64,000 nucleotides of DNA, taken from contig NW_024468515.1 of assembly GCF_001632365.1 (NCBI RefSeq), positions 420,046 to 484,045 on the forward strand, written 5' to 3'. The number at the start of each line of letters is the position of its first letter. The stretch's first letter is position 1. The notes under the pieces were generated by a model, which saw only the letters and a program-made list of their open reading frames with translations, had not been told where the DNA came from and did not search any database. The position numbers and the translations under genes were made by a program. Positions 10,165-21,215 of the stretch are shown here, one piece after another. Source of the stretch: Laetiporus sulphureus 93-53 (lineage: Eukaryota; Basidiomycota; Agaricomycetes; Polyporales; Laetiporaceae).

Positions 10165-13100
10165 TTACAATTTAGGATTAAGCAACAACAGAATGCTGAG
10201 GATGTTGAATGAGATCATATCTCTGTGGCCTGCAGCATTCCACAAATTGGTCGTGTGCAGGACGGCCACAAAACTACATTCTGGAAGCTCTGCTTTCACC
10301 AAGGGACATGTAGTAGGCACATCTTGGAGTTTGAAAGAAAGTTTTCCTTCACATTTATGCTGGAAGTAGTCAGTGCAGTCAAACACCAGAACTGAAATGT
10401 GCACAGGTGAGAGTGAGAAATAAAGTGTGCAGACACGTACGTATCCCAGTCACCGATCATGAGATTCACAGGCATGGGCTTTGAAAAAAGAGGTAACACC
10501 TCTGACGATGAAGACTGCGTAAACAGACCACCTTTTCTGGGAGATGCAGCAGATTCACTGAGCAGTTCCTTCAGCCTGGCACTATCTGCAAGGGATGTTA
10601 CAACAATAACTTGAAAAGAAAGATATGCTCACAGCCAGATGGTGTGTCATTGGAGTCCACACGAGAGATGCGTGTGCTGAATGCAACATTCTCGTATGCA
10701 TTGAATCGAATATTTTTGACCATCATTTCATCTCCATCCTCAATGTCTTGTCCGAACAGAGCACCATAGAATCCCTGCGTGAGCTCCCATTCTTGCTGGA
10801 TAGGAATAATGTCAAGCTCTTTGATCTGCATCTCTTCCTTGATCAGAGAGGTAAAACTACATGGCTTAGTGAGATGGCTTTTCTGCACTATACTGAACGT
10901 CAAGCAGACAGCCTTTTGAACCATATGGGGGAAACAGAGTGAGCTGCCAAGGTTTTGGACCTTGTCTGGGTGAATGCGACCAGGAATGATGACTTGCTCA
11001 GGCCATGGTTCGGTCATCGTCATTAGCTCAATGATACCTCTGAAAGTATATGTCAACTACGTGAATGAAACTGATATGGCAGGAGACATACCGAATGTAG
11101 ACCAGATTTTTGGTGATTCTTAATGTGTCCATCATTGAAATCGGCATTAATGTAACACCGTCTATGAGAACCTTTCTGATGGTGTACGTTCAATAGATAA
11201 TAAGGTGCCTGTGCCGCAATAACTTACAGAGTGTAAGGAATGTTGGCATAAGTGTCCTTGAGCAGATCATCACACAAGGATGGATTGAGCAATGCAGGAG
11301 GAGTTTCATTGCATTGAACCTCGATCTTCACCCTGCGGACAACATTAGTGCAGGAGGAGTTTCATTGCATTGAACCTCGATCTTCATCCTGCAGACAACA
11401 TTAGTGCAGTGTGAAAAATTGACAGGATCAGATGTACACCTTGTCTTCACTTTTTTCCTTACCCTTGTGGTCCTTCTGCACAGGTCATTCACTGGGATAA
11501 CCATCAGCAGTACGTCCATGACATAAATTCAAACACCTACTCCTTGCAGACTGATTGTGGCTTGATGATCTTCTTGCCAGGCTTGATGATATCTCTGAAA
11601 GGCAGTTTATATTTATTCTAGCACAAAGGATGGAGGGTACATACTTGTTCTCATGTTCATCGTTGTTTACGATCATAGCCTTGGGAGTCTTCGAAACCCT
11701 GTTAACACATGAAACATGAAATACCATCTAGGAGACATAAATGATCATTGTTCGAGAACACGTACACATCAGTGTTATGTTGTGGTGTGATTTCTGCATC
11801 AATGACGCTGTCATTGCTGATGGTGTTAGGTCAGTCTCCAGCTAAGGCAGCACAGAAAATCTCGTACTTGTCATTGACAATGAATCCATTCAGGGAGTCA
11901 TTTTCACTCAAGGTTTCATCGACATTCAACCTGATGAAAGACATGTATGTGTACAACGAAGCAACTCTCCATCTAAAACTCACCGTCCATCATCAACTTC
12001 TTCATCAACTTCTTTCGCTTCATTATCGATGAAGTCCTTGATGAGTCGTCTGTGGATTGTTCAGAAAACGAGTCAACCAACGTATTAATTAGGTGTAAGA
12101 GGTGAACGTACTTCTTCTTTGAAGAGCACATGGTAATCCTCTCCATCTCATGATCCAGCTCATCTCTCTGGTCAGTCAGATTAGCCATGAGGGCAAACAT
12201 TGGATTCTTACTGTAATGGTACATTATATCTTGCCCATCAATATTATGTTACGCATGACGTACTCTCTCTGCCTTCGTGTAAAGTCAATGGCTGGCTCAT
12301 CCTCTCTGCAGACCTCAGACTCAGAGTCCTCGTTCTCCTCATCAGAGGAGACACTAATATGCATATCAGTTTATTATATATCGAGAAAGTAGACAGCTCC
12401 ACTTACATCATCACCTTCAACCATTTCTTGAATGATGGACTGAAAGATGAATGTTCAATCCTGCATTTCAGAACGTGCTGTAGAAACATGTACTTGTCTG
12501 ACTCGTCCTCAGAGCAGGACTGGCTACAATCAAGATGGTCAACAAAATGCATTTAAGAATATGAAGGTCAGCTCACAACGTCAACCGTTTGATTACACTT
12601 CCTAGATGACTGCTGGTCTTACGCGAATTCAGGTCATGGGAGTCTCAGGAGGTGTCAGAATGGTGATCCTAGTGTGCGGATGAATAGTCAACAATATGAC
12701 GAAAACAAATATAACATACACGTACTTTTTCTTCGGTGTCAAAGGTGTCGCTCTAAGCACTTGCTTTCCCTTTTCTGACACCACCCCATCCAGTCTGCTG
12801 AATGTTCAGATGTGAGCTGTTATAGGTGCAAACACTCACTCATGACCATCTGATCCTTCATTTTCTCTATACAGTGGTTAAAAAAAAAGAGGAGTATAGG
12901 AACACTCACACTCACGATTGAACCGCCTCATGGTTGCCATTGTTGCTTGTTTCTGTGTTCCTAAAATGTGTTTGAAGCTATACTTTCAGAGACTCAAATG
13001 GAACACTTACTGTTTGAACCTCACACTCCTCGAGGTATGGCCACCCGTTGACATAGCGATACTAGAAAAAGATGAGCACTCACATTGGCTGGTGAAAACA

Positions 13101-13370
13101 AACTCAACATACTATGGCTTTTGTGTCATGGGCGTCGATCTGCGTAGGGACATCGGAATGCAAAATGCTTGCAGTTAGTATGTGGAAAATATATGATGCT
13201 GACTTGGGAGGTGGGGTAGGTCTGGCGAGATGTCAGATGCATATCACAAACTTGCAAACCATGTACTTCTTCTCAGAATCGGAGATCAAGATGGTTTCAG
13301 TAGAAATTGGAGCCTGTCTCTTGCTCCTCGTAGAGGCCTTTCCAGCATGTCCACTATAGGCAGTATTAGA
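10165..13370 (-). pseudogene. Multi-intron gene of unknown function (degraded)
   Basis: On the minus strand, protein-like segments are joined by plausible short GT-AG introns: for example 12050-12111 (62 bp), 11162-11227 (66 bp), 11040-11091 (52 bp) and 10392-10440 (49 bp). Exons read, from 13.37 kb down: TRSKRQAPISTETILISDSE, YRYVNGWPYLEECEVQT, an acidic stretch (VSSDEENEDSESEV), MYHYSKNPMFALMANL, a Lys/Asp-rich part, RGIIELMTMTEPWPEQVIIP, GFYGALFGQDIEDGDEM, then VLVFDCTDYFQHKCEGK and ELPECSFVAVLHTTNLW, with a stop at 10165. The acidic, Lys/Arg-rich composition would fit a nuclear protein, but I recognise no domain. A 56-bp tandem duplication (11294-11405) puts one exon out of frame, and there are stops (for example near 11830), so this copy is probably dead. 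Confidence 0.45.
11294..11405. repeat. 56-bp tandem duplication inside an exon
   Basis: Two adjacent copies (11294-11349 and 11350-11405) differ at about two positions, both transitions. The unit begins GCAGGAGGAGTTTCATTGCA. Because 56 is not a multiple of three, the duplication shifts the reading frame of the minus-strand gene. Confidence 0.9.
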
Positions 13371-13399
13371 ACATGGTGAAGATGATCATCTTAAAGAAG

Positions 13400-14460
13400 A
13401 AGCACTGAGCAGTGGAGGTCTTTCCTCAAGCCATCCTGGAAAAGTAGGACAGCAATATTGAGGGTAAAAATGAGTCTCTCGCTTTATATGTTCTTCAAAA
13501 AAGTCAGATCAGATAGTCACTCAGCAAATGTCAGGACCGGTACTGGAAAATGGAGAGAAACCTCACAAGGGCATTTGGATGGTACAAAGGTAAAACCTCA
13601 TTCCTGCTATCTGAAAATCTGACCACATTGGTGAATGTACTAGCCTCATATCGGAGTTCAAATTGAGGACCAGCCTTTTCTTGGCAGGCCCCTGCATGAT
13701 AAGAATGTTCAGCTTCGACATGAGCATTAGACCGTTGAAAGTACACAAATCAAAAGCCAGTTTGAAGTCGACGTTGCCAATGAATCAAAGTTGGTGGGGG
13801 ATGGACTAAGCATGATACATATAAATTGCTCATGTGTGGACTACAGCTTGACCAAGAATGGATGATCTGCAAAGTTCAGAGAAACTGATCTTGCACTGAT
13901 TGTTAGACTTTTCAAAGACTAGTCAACCTTTATGGTTTACGTTGCCTGACTGGGCATCTGGATTATAAGGGAAAGTCATCATCGGAGCATAGCCCAAACA
14001 TGTTTCAGAAGAGTCCAAACTGACATCCTGAGCAGGTGATCTAAACTACATGGAGAGAGGTCATTCGAACAATTGGGACTACCTCTCTGCAGAAAGAACC
14101 GGTTGAAGACCAACATGCTGCTGACTTTGAAGAGTTCTACCAAGAACGTCCTCATCTTGTGAGGTAAACATTGCTGCCTCCCACCATGGCTTTAGAACTC
14201 TTGCAACAGAAGAGAGACATATACAGTTTGTTTTCTACTTTGCAATGGAACAGAAATGTTAATAGATAGGCAGAGGCTACGCTGAAGAGATATATGGACA
14301 AACATCATGCAGAGGTGGAAAACAAGAATCTAGGAGCATTTACAGATATAAGTCCCCTCTAGCTGTAATGAGCTCTGACTGAACTTACACCAGGCTCAAC
14401 TGCTGCAAACACTCATAAGCCTGTATGAGCTTCAGGCTGAAAATGGCAATGGTTATTGAG
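13400..14460. other. Unassigned DNA between two degraded genes
   Basis: Short open stretches occur on both strands (for example minus 13746-13531), but none looks convincingly coding. This may contain the 5' exons of the minus-strand gene to the left and degraded 5' exons of the plus-strand gene to the right (an exon-like piece LKRYMDKHHAEVENKNLGAF is readable at about 14275-14340). Confidence 0.3.
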
Positions 14461-14468
14461 GAGCTGAC

Positions 14469-15391
14469 TTGACATGGAGTACAGCGGGATCAATGACTGA
14501 TGGTGCTGAGGAGGTGGTGTTGTATGTATTGGGTTATGTCTGTGCTAAGAATCTTTCTCCCATTGTGAACAACTCTCAGTACATGGACCTACAACATTCT
14601 CGATGGAAAATGCTCACATTTCATGTTGTAGACTCCCTCGACATATCTTGAATGCCTATCAGGCAGTCACACTGACTGGACTAGGGTTGAAACCTTTCAA
14701 CAATTACGTGCGAGGAGCTTTATCCATACACCAGCTCTGTTCGGAAAACCAGTCGGGTCTTCTTTTGCAATCTTGGCAGTCTGAGAACTTTGCCGACTGC
14801 GTTTCTATGCAATTCAGCAACTGATACTTCACATCAAAAAGAAATCTGCACAATGGCGTGGCTTTATCCCTCGCTCAGAATGTTGACCCTTTCGATATTC
14901 TCGCTCATCGTCAGGGTCAAGATTGTTTGCATCTTCAAGACAATCAGGTAGGATACTATGAGCAACGGATTGATCAGTAAGTCATCACCTCTTAATTTAG
15001 ATTGCAACTTAGCACTGGCAGAGGAATCACAAAGATTTTTCGAGTAAATCCATCATCGATAAGGCTTGGACATCTTGTCGAACTGCAGGTGTCATTCTGG
15101 GTGATACACAGTGGAAAAGATACACTGAGGCTGATAAACAAGCTGTTATCATTTTGCATAATAGATAGATGTGTTGAACACGTACGTAAAAAGTATTCAA
15201 AAAAGATCACCCTATCATCTCTTTTATTTCAGAATTTGTGCCAGAAATTGACAGAAACGGTCATCGCTGGTGGTACGCAGATTTGGAGGCCACTTAAATG
15301 TACTGTTGGTTATGACGGGAATGAGGAGAAGATTGTCATTGATGAGGTGAAGAACAGCATAAAAAGGCTTCGCATGGATTCATCTCCATGA
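14469..15391 (+). pseudogene. Degraded multi-exon gene fragment, unknown family
   Basis: Three protein-like pieces follow each other on the plus strand. At 14469-14650 there is GAEEVVLYVLGYVCAKNLS and a following SRWKMLTFHVVDSL. At 14640-14820, one frame over, there is HILNAYQAVTLTGLGLKPFN, then SENQSGLLLQSWQSENFADC. At 15035-15390 there is FRVNPSSIRLGHLVELQVSF, an apparent short intron (donor near 15181, polypyrimidine-AG near 15230), and a C-terminal tail VGYDGNEEKIV followed by KRLRMDSSP and a stop. The tail style (acidic-basic mix, short conserved last exon) suggests a repeated gene family, but I cannot name it. The LINE was inserted 26 bp after the stop codon. Confidence 0.4.
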
Positions 15392-15416
15392 AGAAAAGAT
15401 CCTGTAGATTAGTGGA

Positions 15417-15426
15417 TTTTTTTTTT
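15417..15426 (-). other. Poly-A tail of LINE (T10 on plus strand)
   Basis: Ten consecutive T on the plus strand mark the 3' poly-A end of the minus-strand non-LTR element. It fixes the left boundary of the insertion. Confidence 0.75.
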
Positions 15427-15962
15427 GGCATTTATTTCTATCCCACACTATATGCGGCATATAACAGGAAGGGTGTACAGGCTCGGGCATACACTACAGT
15501 GTGGCGCATCTCAGGGTAGGTATAAAGAAGGAAGAAAAGGAAAGGTGGCAGGGCCACGGGTGTGGTGGTTAGCCCAGGTCAAACAGTGTGACAAAGATGG
15601 TCCAAGCCCTCGAGGTGTCTCCATAGGCAGTGGAGGTGGGTGCGTGTGGGAGTGGCAGTGTCGAAAAGTGTGCACCTGGCGTCATCATGCAGCGGGCAGC
15701 TAAGTAGTGTATGGGTGCGTGAGTTAAGGAGTGCAGGGTTGCAAATGCACCTGCAAAAGCTTTGGTGGTAGCATGAATTGAAAAAGGTGCTGATGTGGCC
15801 ATGGCCAACAACAGCCTGGACAAAGCGGCCCTCGGTGTTTTGAGAATAATCGCTGAAGTGGAAAACAGAATGAAGTGTGGTGGTAGGGGCCCAGGGCCAG
15901 GCTTCACACAGAGCAGTGGGTTGATCAGTAGCTGCATATTCCTCCTGCCAGGAGGAGGTCGC

Positions 15963-16450
15963 TCACTCACATGCCCACCACCACACCCATGCAATTGTGG
16001 GGCAGATGCTTTCGGGTTGAGACACAGCCTTCCTGGTGAGGTGGTCGGCCACTTTGTTACCCAGTACACCACGGTGACCAGGCACCCAAACCAGCATAAT
16101 TTTTAAATTAGGGAAGTTATTCATGAGCGGCATGAGATGGTTACAAAAAGTTATGAAGAAAGGCTGCCCCGGGTGGGGGCTCAAAGAAAAAAGGAAAGAT
16201 AGGGCTGCGCAGTTGTCCACACAGATATAGATGGTAGAAATGTTGGGATAAGCGTTAAGAAAGCTGCAAAAATAGGAGAACACGGTCGTGATGGCGAAGA
16301 GCTCTGCATCGAAGACCTCAGCTCGATGCCCCATTCCCCATGCTCATTGAAACTTCACAGTGGAATGATGATAGATGCACGCACCTGCTCCTGCTGCACG
16401 ATGATGAGGGGCTGGTCATGGGTGAGAAGTTTGAGAGCTGTCGGTGAACA
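15963..16450 (-). pseudogene. LINE RNase H domain (two in-frame stops)
   Basis: RNase H degrades the RNA strand of the hybrid during retrotransposition. On the minus strand VFTDSS gives the first catalytic Asp (codon 16440-16442), AEVFDAELFAI the Glu, IYICVDNCAAL the second Asp, and VWVPGHRGVLGNKVADHL the His and last Asp. The four catalytic positions are all present in one frame, but TGA codons at 16416-16418 and 16344-16346 lie between the first Asp and the Glu. The downstream C-terminal tail is not recognisable. Confidence 0.75.
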
Positions 16451-16778
16451 CCCAGAGGGCTGTGGGATCTGAGAAGTGATTGGATAAAAGAGGGTTTAAA
16501 ACGGAGTCTACATGATGCATGGATGCATCCTTGGTGGATGGCAGAATGAGCGAGGTGACTCACGTTTCCCACGGGTGTGACTCCTGCCATGGTGGCTGGA
16601 GGAATGGGTCAGTGCACATGGAGTCATGAGGTAATTCCTCTTCTAGAGCAGTGATCACAGTGTGCTCAGCATGGTGGTGGCGTATGGATGGATTCAGGAG
16701 GGTGAATTGGGGCGGGTAGAGGTGGGCCTGGTCGCTCATGCAGGTAATGATGGAGTGATGCCTAGGGAGGGTGAGGAG

Positions 16779-17966
16779 TCATGCGGCAGCGAGATTGGAG
16801 AGGCGTTGCAGCTGTTGCTTCATTGGGAGAATGCTGGCGATGAGGTTTAGGGCAATTTGTGGAGTGGATTTCCACGCACTGAGGAACCACTGCAGCGCCA
16901 TGGTTTGAATGTGTTCGAGTGGGTAGAAGAGGGTCCTCAGCATGCAGGGATTGTACCAGACAGGGCTGCCAAAGGTTAGCACTGGTAATATGGTAGAGAG
17001 GTAAAGGAGGCAGGCTTGAGTGACAGAGATTCCACGTTGGGTGTTCATGAGTTGGTGCAGGACGATGACCCAGGACTGTGCACACGCTGCCATGACGTGA
17101 ATGTGGTGTTTGAATGATAGTGTACGGTCAAGCCAGAGGCCGAGCCACTGGAGGTAGGGCTTCAGCTCAAGGTGCTCTTGGCGACCATTCCACTGAAAAG
17201 TTAAGGGGGGGTTAGAGGATAGGCCAACAGCCAATGGACAGAAATGAATGAGTTCAGTTTTGGACATGCTGACAGTAAGGCCGAGCATGCCAAGGGAAAT
17301 GGAAATGGTGGGCAGGGTGTTCCGTAAGAGGGTGACATTGTGCCGTAGTGAGGGGGAGATGATAAGGAGTGTGAAATCATCTACGTATCTGGCAACGGTT
17401 TGCTGTGGATAGAGAAATGGATCAAGTGCACGATAGAGGGGAGAAGAATATATGGTGGAAAGCACAGGCAAAAGGGGTGAGCCCTGAGGTATGCCGAGAG
17501 CAGCTACGGGATAGGATGAGCCATGCTCCCCTTGTAGTTTAGGGGAGACGGAACGGTCAGCAAGGAATGAAGAGATCCAGAGGACTTCATTGGTGGGAAA
17601 GCCGAGTGACAGGAGAATAGAGTGCAATACATCGTGGTGAATGTTATTATAGTAACCCTCGATGTCCATGCAAAGAAGTGAAGCAGAAAAACCATTCGCC
17701 CAAGCAGTGCGAATGGTATGGGTCAGGTGCATGCCTGCATCGATGATGAAGTGTTGGGATCGGCCCCCAAACTGAGTTCTTGGAATGAGGTTAAGGGCAC
17801 TGATCTGCCAGTTAAGGCATGCAGCAACCACTTTTTCCAGGAGCTTACTCAGGGTTTTGAGCAGTGCTATGGGTCGGTACGCACTCAGCGCCATATAGTC
17901 CATCTTTCCAGGTTTGGGGATGAATATGAGAGCGGCAACTTTCAGCGAAGAAGGAAGGTGGCTCAA
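16779..17966 (-). CDS. LINE reverse transcriptase domain
   Basis: An uninterrupted 395-codon frame; I describe the domain, not a complete protein, because the ORF2 frame upstream (17967-18560) changes. Visible RT blocks are FIPKPGKMDYMALSAYRPIA (block 1), then FGGRSQHFIIDA, LLCMDIEGYYNNIHHDVL with the catalytic Asp at residue 101, GIPQGSPLLPVLSTIY, and YVDDFTLLI with the DD pair at residues 196-197. LQWLGLWLDRTLSFKHHI matches the thumb-side block of LINE RTs. All three metal-binding aspartates are kept. Its role is target-primed reverse transcription. The C-terminal part leads into the RNase H after a break near 16700. Confidence 0.9.
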   Translation of the reverse strand: MSHLPSSLKVAALIFIPKPGKMDYMALSAYRPIALLKTLSKLLEKVVAACLNWQISALNLIPRTQFGGRSQHFIIDAGMHLTHTIRTAWANGFSASLLCMDIEGYYNNIHHDVLHSILLSLGFPTNEVLWISSFLADRSVSPKLQGEHGSSYPVAALGIPQGSPLLPVLSTIYSSPLYRALDPFLYPQQTVARYVDDFTLLIISPSLRHNVTLLRNTLPTISISLGMLGLTVSMSKTELIHFCPLAVGLSSNPPLTFQWNGRQEHLELKPYLQWLGLWLDRTLSFKHHIHVMAACAQSWVIVLHQLMNTQRGISVTQACLLYLSTILPVLTFGSPVWYNPCMLRTLFYPLEHIQTMALQWFLSAWKSTPQIALNLIASILPMKQQLQRLSNLAAA

Positions 17967-18567
17967 AGAGAGGGATGTGGCTGAGAAGTTAAAAAGAGCG
18001 TGGTGGGCCGTAGACTGCCAGAGTCAATGGATGAGCCTCCAGGAGGTACCGGAGGGGTCTGGGGCAGAAAGAAGAGAAGTAGATGACATGGCCGCTGACA
18101 CCTCACTCTCAAGAAGGGGGTGGGGTGCCTGTGGCATTGGGTACAGAGGGGAAACAACAGGGTGTAAAGGAGGAAAAGAAGGAGATGGGGGAAAATAATG
18201 CTCAGTGAGCGCCCACCCAATGTTGTCAGGCAGGCTGAGCATCTCATCACGAGCATGAATGATGGATGGCACTGAGGTGTGTTGCCCCTTAGTCCATGAG
18301 AAGAGGCACCAGAGGTTGATGTGTTGCAATTATGAGGCTGCCACGATGGCCCACTCCTTGCATGCAGTGCGGATGATCTGCTAGAGGTCTCATTTTGCAC
18401 TTCGACGTGCCTCAGGGGTAGGAGCATCCTGGACTTTCTGTTGGGCAAAGTTGCAACTGTCATTCCACCACAGTTGCGATGGCCTGTGGGTGTGGGTGCA
18501 TGGCAGGAAGGTGGTGATATTTGCAGCATCGATGGCATGCAATAGAGCTGTGGCACCCCGATCGAGG
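17967..18567 (-). pseudogene. LINE ORF2 linker between endonuclease and RT
   Basis: On the minus strand, coding-like text joins the endonuclease to the RT: RPSQLWWNDSCNFAQQKV near 18480, SLPDNIGWALTEHYFPP near 18210, and LHWLWQSTAHHALF-type sequence near 18010. Two stops near 18370 and 18330 and at least one frame change interrupt it. WWN followed by a Cys/Gln-rich helix is typical of the region after the LINE endonuclease. Confidence 0.6.
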
Positions 18568-19839
18568 TCAGAGGTGGAGGAGTAGCTGGGGGGGAGGGTT
18601 AGTTAGGAGAGCAACATCGAGGGCGTTAAGCCACTCTTCCCCTAAGAAAGGGTCCACATGGAAGCCAAGGTCAACTTCCATGGGAGCAGCCTCAGTGCTT
18701 ATGGTATAGGTAAGGAGAGCATGGTCTGAGGCCCACAGGGAGTCCTTGACACAATATTGTGAAAGAACGAAGCGGAGGCTGCTCGAGGCCCATACCAAAT
18801 CAATGATGGTACCTGTGGAGGGATTAACACCGATGGTGTGAGTGGGGAGGTGGGGTTCAGTGATGAGCTCCAGGTGATGGCCGACAGTCCAGCGGACCAG
18901 GTCATCTGCCCCTTTAGTAGTGGTATGGAAGGCGCGGTGCTCCCACGACCAAAGAGGGTGGTGCATGTTAAAGTCCCCACATAGTAGGAGTGAGACATCA
19001 GGTGGAAGGGAAAGAGAAAAAAGGTGCTGGAGGCCAGGTTGACCAGTCGCGGGTGTGTCATTGTAGACATTAATGACTAAGAACTGGTCATCGTGCGACG
19101 AACGAGACACAAAGGACAGAATGAGAACATTGGGATGAGAGGAGAGATCAGAATGAAGTGTAACATGGAAAGAGTTAAAGAGGTGTTTCCTCACCAGGCA
19201 GCTGATGTGCGGCCTGGGGGTTGGGTTAGAATGAGGGAAGTGGAAAGTGATGAGATTAAAAGGAGCAGCGTTGATGCAAGATGGGTTGGTGGCATGATGC
19301 TCACCATGGATTCTGCAGATGTGGCAGAAGAAATGGGTAGGCAGACATGGAACAGTTGTGGGATTGTTTTCAAGAGCGCATGCACTGCAGGCGTTGCAGT
19401 GCTGGTCTGTGATGTGGGAGTCCTTGCCACAGAAACGGCAGAGGGGTAGTTTGCACTTGCAGAAATGCTCAGTGTGGGTCAGGGCCCAGCAACGGGTGCA
19501 TTGGTGCAGGACAGGCTTGTCTTTGGAGCACTTTACAAGGAGCCGGGCTCCCATGAACCAAACAGACATAGAAGGCTCGCCGCGGTTGTTGCGACCAAGT
19601 AAGAAACGTGAACAGAAGTCCCACTTGGGGTCTTTGATTGAGAAAATAAGGCGCGCGTGCTTCCATGTGTCCTCCGGCCCTGCAAAAGTGGTGAAGGCAG
19701 GTATGCCATTGAAATAGACGTCCATGAAGACAGGATTGGTGTGGAGCTCAGTCATGATTTCTTCCCCGGTGAGCAGAGAGCCGCTCATGGGGTGGCATCT
19801 CGGGCACACCAGAACAAATAGCTTAACAGTAGGCAACAC
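18568..19839 (-). CDS. LINE zinc-knuckle region fused to truncated APE endonuclease
   Basis: One 423-codon frame. Residues 114-189 are Cys/His-rich (CTRCWALTHTEHFC, CRFCGKDSHITDQHC, then FCHICRIHGEHHATNPSC), as in the nucleic-acid-binding ORF1 product of fungal LINEs. From about residue 199 the sequence becomes the endonuclease: PHSNPTPRPHISCLVRKHL, FLVINVYND, CGDFNMHHPLW (288-297), a D in TIIDLVW (346-350), and the C-terminal SDHALLTY (371-378). The usual start of the endonuclease, with the N-W-N-type motif and the QEP glutamate, is missing. ORF1 and ORF2 are normally separate, so an internal deletion probably fused them. The endonuclease is therefore expected to be inactive. Confidence 0.8.
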   Translation of the reverse strand: MLPTVKLFVLVCPRCHPMSGSLLTGEEIMTELHTNPVFMDVYFNGIPAFTTFAGPEDTWKHARLIFSIKDPKWDFCSRFLLGRNNRGEPSMSVWFMGARLLVKCSKDKPVLHQCTRCWALTHTEHFCKCKLPLCRFCGKDSHITDQHCNACSACALENNPTTVPCLPTHFFCHICRIHGEHHATNPSCINAAPFNLITFHFPHSNPTPRPHISCLVRKHLFNSFHVTLHSDLSSHPNVLILSFVSRSSHDDQFLVINVYNDTPATGQPGLQHLFSLSLPPDVSLLLCGDFNMHHPLWSWEHRAFHTTTKGADDLVRWTVGHHLELITEPHLPTHTIGVNPSTGTIIDLVWASSSLRFVLSQYCVKDSLWASDHALLTYTISTEAAPMEVDLGFHVDPFLGEEWLNALDVALLTNPPPQLLLHL

Positions 19840-20843
19840 AAGGCATAATTCCTAGGGTAGCACGACAGTGCATGCACCCGCCGGGACCAGGGAAGCAGCA
19901 TGGGGCTCAAGGTCGAGGATGATGCGGATGGCTTGCAGAGCATCCCGAATAAGGGTATCCGGAGAGTCATGAGAAAAAGTGAGCAGCACCTTGTTTGGGG
20001 CAAGGCGCATGCCACGGAAAATTATCTTTGATCAGGCTTCAGCTTCCTGTATGCGCTGCGTGATGCGCTGATACCAGATTGCAGGGGGGGTTTCTCAGAT
20101 GTGGGTTACCTGCTCCAGCGTGAGTATGGTATGGTAGGTTTTGTCCGGCGGCAGCGGTGGTGCTGTGGCGGTTGTTTTCTTGGTGACCGAATTGGCAGCG
20201 GTGGTGTTCGAGCGCACGTTTCGGGCTGCATCAGAGAAGAACTTGGTGGCTTGCTTACGTGGACCCGCAGGGGGCCCGGAGGTGTCAGCAGTGGGTGGGA
20301 CCAGGTAAGGATGGCTTCGATGGCAGACAGGCATGCATCGATGGTGACAGTCACCACGCGGACCCCTGCTTCAATGCCCTTTGTGATGGCAGACTGGATG
20401 TGCGCAGGCACAGGGTCAGCGTGAGTGGATGCCCCCAAGGGGTCCATGTTGCCAGCACATTGGTAGATGACAGCAGTGAAGATGGCAGATGCCTCCTTGC
20501 CAACTTTCGAGCGCATGAGCTCCTCGTTGGTGAGAACTCGATGTTGGATTTCTGCGAAGGTGTCCATGAGGGCGTCAACTACTTCCAGGATGCCCTCGCC
20601 TATGTCCTCTGTAATAACTGGGTCTTTGACCAAATGAACCATGCAGATGGGCCGCTGGAGTACTTGCTTCAGGTTGGTGAGTAAATCCTGCAGGAACGCA
20701 GTTTCCGGTGGGCTTGAGACAGGCAATGGTTCTACATTACTTTCACTGGCCAGCGGAGACTCCTCCGGGGAGGCACACTCTATAGTGGTGGCCTCCATTT
20801 TGATGTCAGTTGCAGTTGCCAGTTGGGCGCTTGATGAGGACAT
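19785..20843 (-). pseudogene. LINE ORF1 (gag-like) N-terminal part
   Basis: The frame from ATG 20843 runs for 245 codons. It begins Ser/Glu-rich, has a helical central part (FLQDLLTNLKQVLQRPICM and EGILEVVDALMDTFAEIQHR), and ends basic and Pro-rich near 20106. A second frame (20334-20095) continues with a basic, Ala/Thr-rich part (RNVRSNTTAANSVTKKTTA), indicating a frameshift near 20280. The next part leads into the zinc-knuckle frame at 19839 across one stop near 19860. Position and composition match a LINE ORF1. There is no independent motif before the zinc knuckles, so the assignment rests on context. Confidence 0.6.
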
Positions 20844-20880
20844 GGTGGTAAAGAGACAAGAAGGAGTGGTTTTTTGTAAA

Positions 20881-21215
20881 GACTGTCATCTCAGCAGGTT
20901 TGAAGTGAGGATTTCATATTATGCATGAACAACAATGAATGGCCAGGTTCATTTCAATAATGGAAACATGAACGAAGTACAACAGGGATCTCAAAAATGC
21001 GTCAAAGGAAAAACATGTTCCAAAGCCGGCATGCTTCGATGAATGGTGAAGCTTTGTTATAAATTCAGTCAACATCAATGTCAGGTATCATCACATTCAT
21101 ACAGTACTACATTGCATCGATAGGTGCAACATTTTCCATCAACATCATTGTAACCTGAGGTCTGAAAAATGGGTACACCTTATATAGCACCCCAACTGAC
21201 AGCACACAAACAACA
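20881..21215. other. Unassigned flank right of LINE
   Basis: No gene or repeat recognised. It probably belongs to the upstream region of the gene B unit. Confidence 0.4.

Larger units (their letters stand above)
15427..20880 (-). mobile_element. Tad/I-like non-LTR retrotransposon (LINE)
   Basis: On the minus strand the order is an ORF1-like region, zinc knuckles, APE-type endonuclease, reverse transcriptase, RNase H and poly-A. This is the layout of RNase H-carrying LINEs such as the fungal Tad1 clade. The domains are described in separate entries. The segment looks richer in CpG and G+C than the surrounding DNA, and its RT frame is open over 395 codons, so it seems younger than the other elements here. 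The 5' boundary is placed just upstream of the first ATG (20843). I could not find a convincing target-site duplication. Confidence 0.85.

Noticed and set aside
9977..10369. 130-codon plus-strand frame as an independent gene
   Set aside because: Its 3' half lies opposite an exon of the minus-strand multi-intron gene with a clear splice site; only the first part remains ambiguous.
15569..16106. Open frames of 103-167 codons on both strands
   Set aside because: Shadows of the LINE 3' part; the RNase H motifs lie in a different frame.
18024..18329. Open minus-strand frame considered as a separate small gene
   Set aside because: Continuous with the LINE linker between endonuclease and RT.
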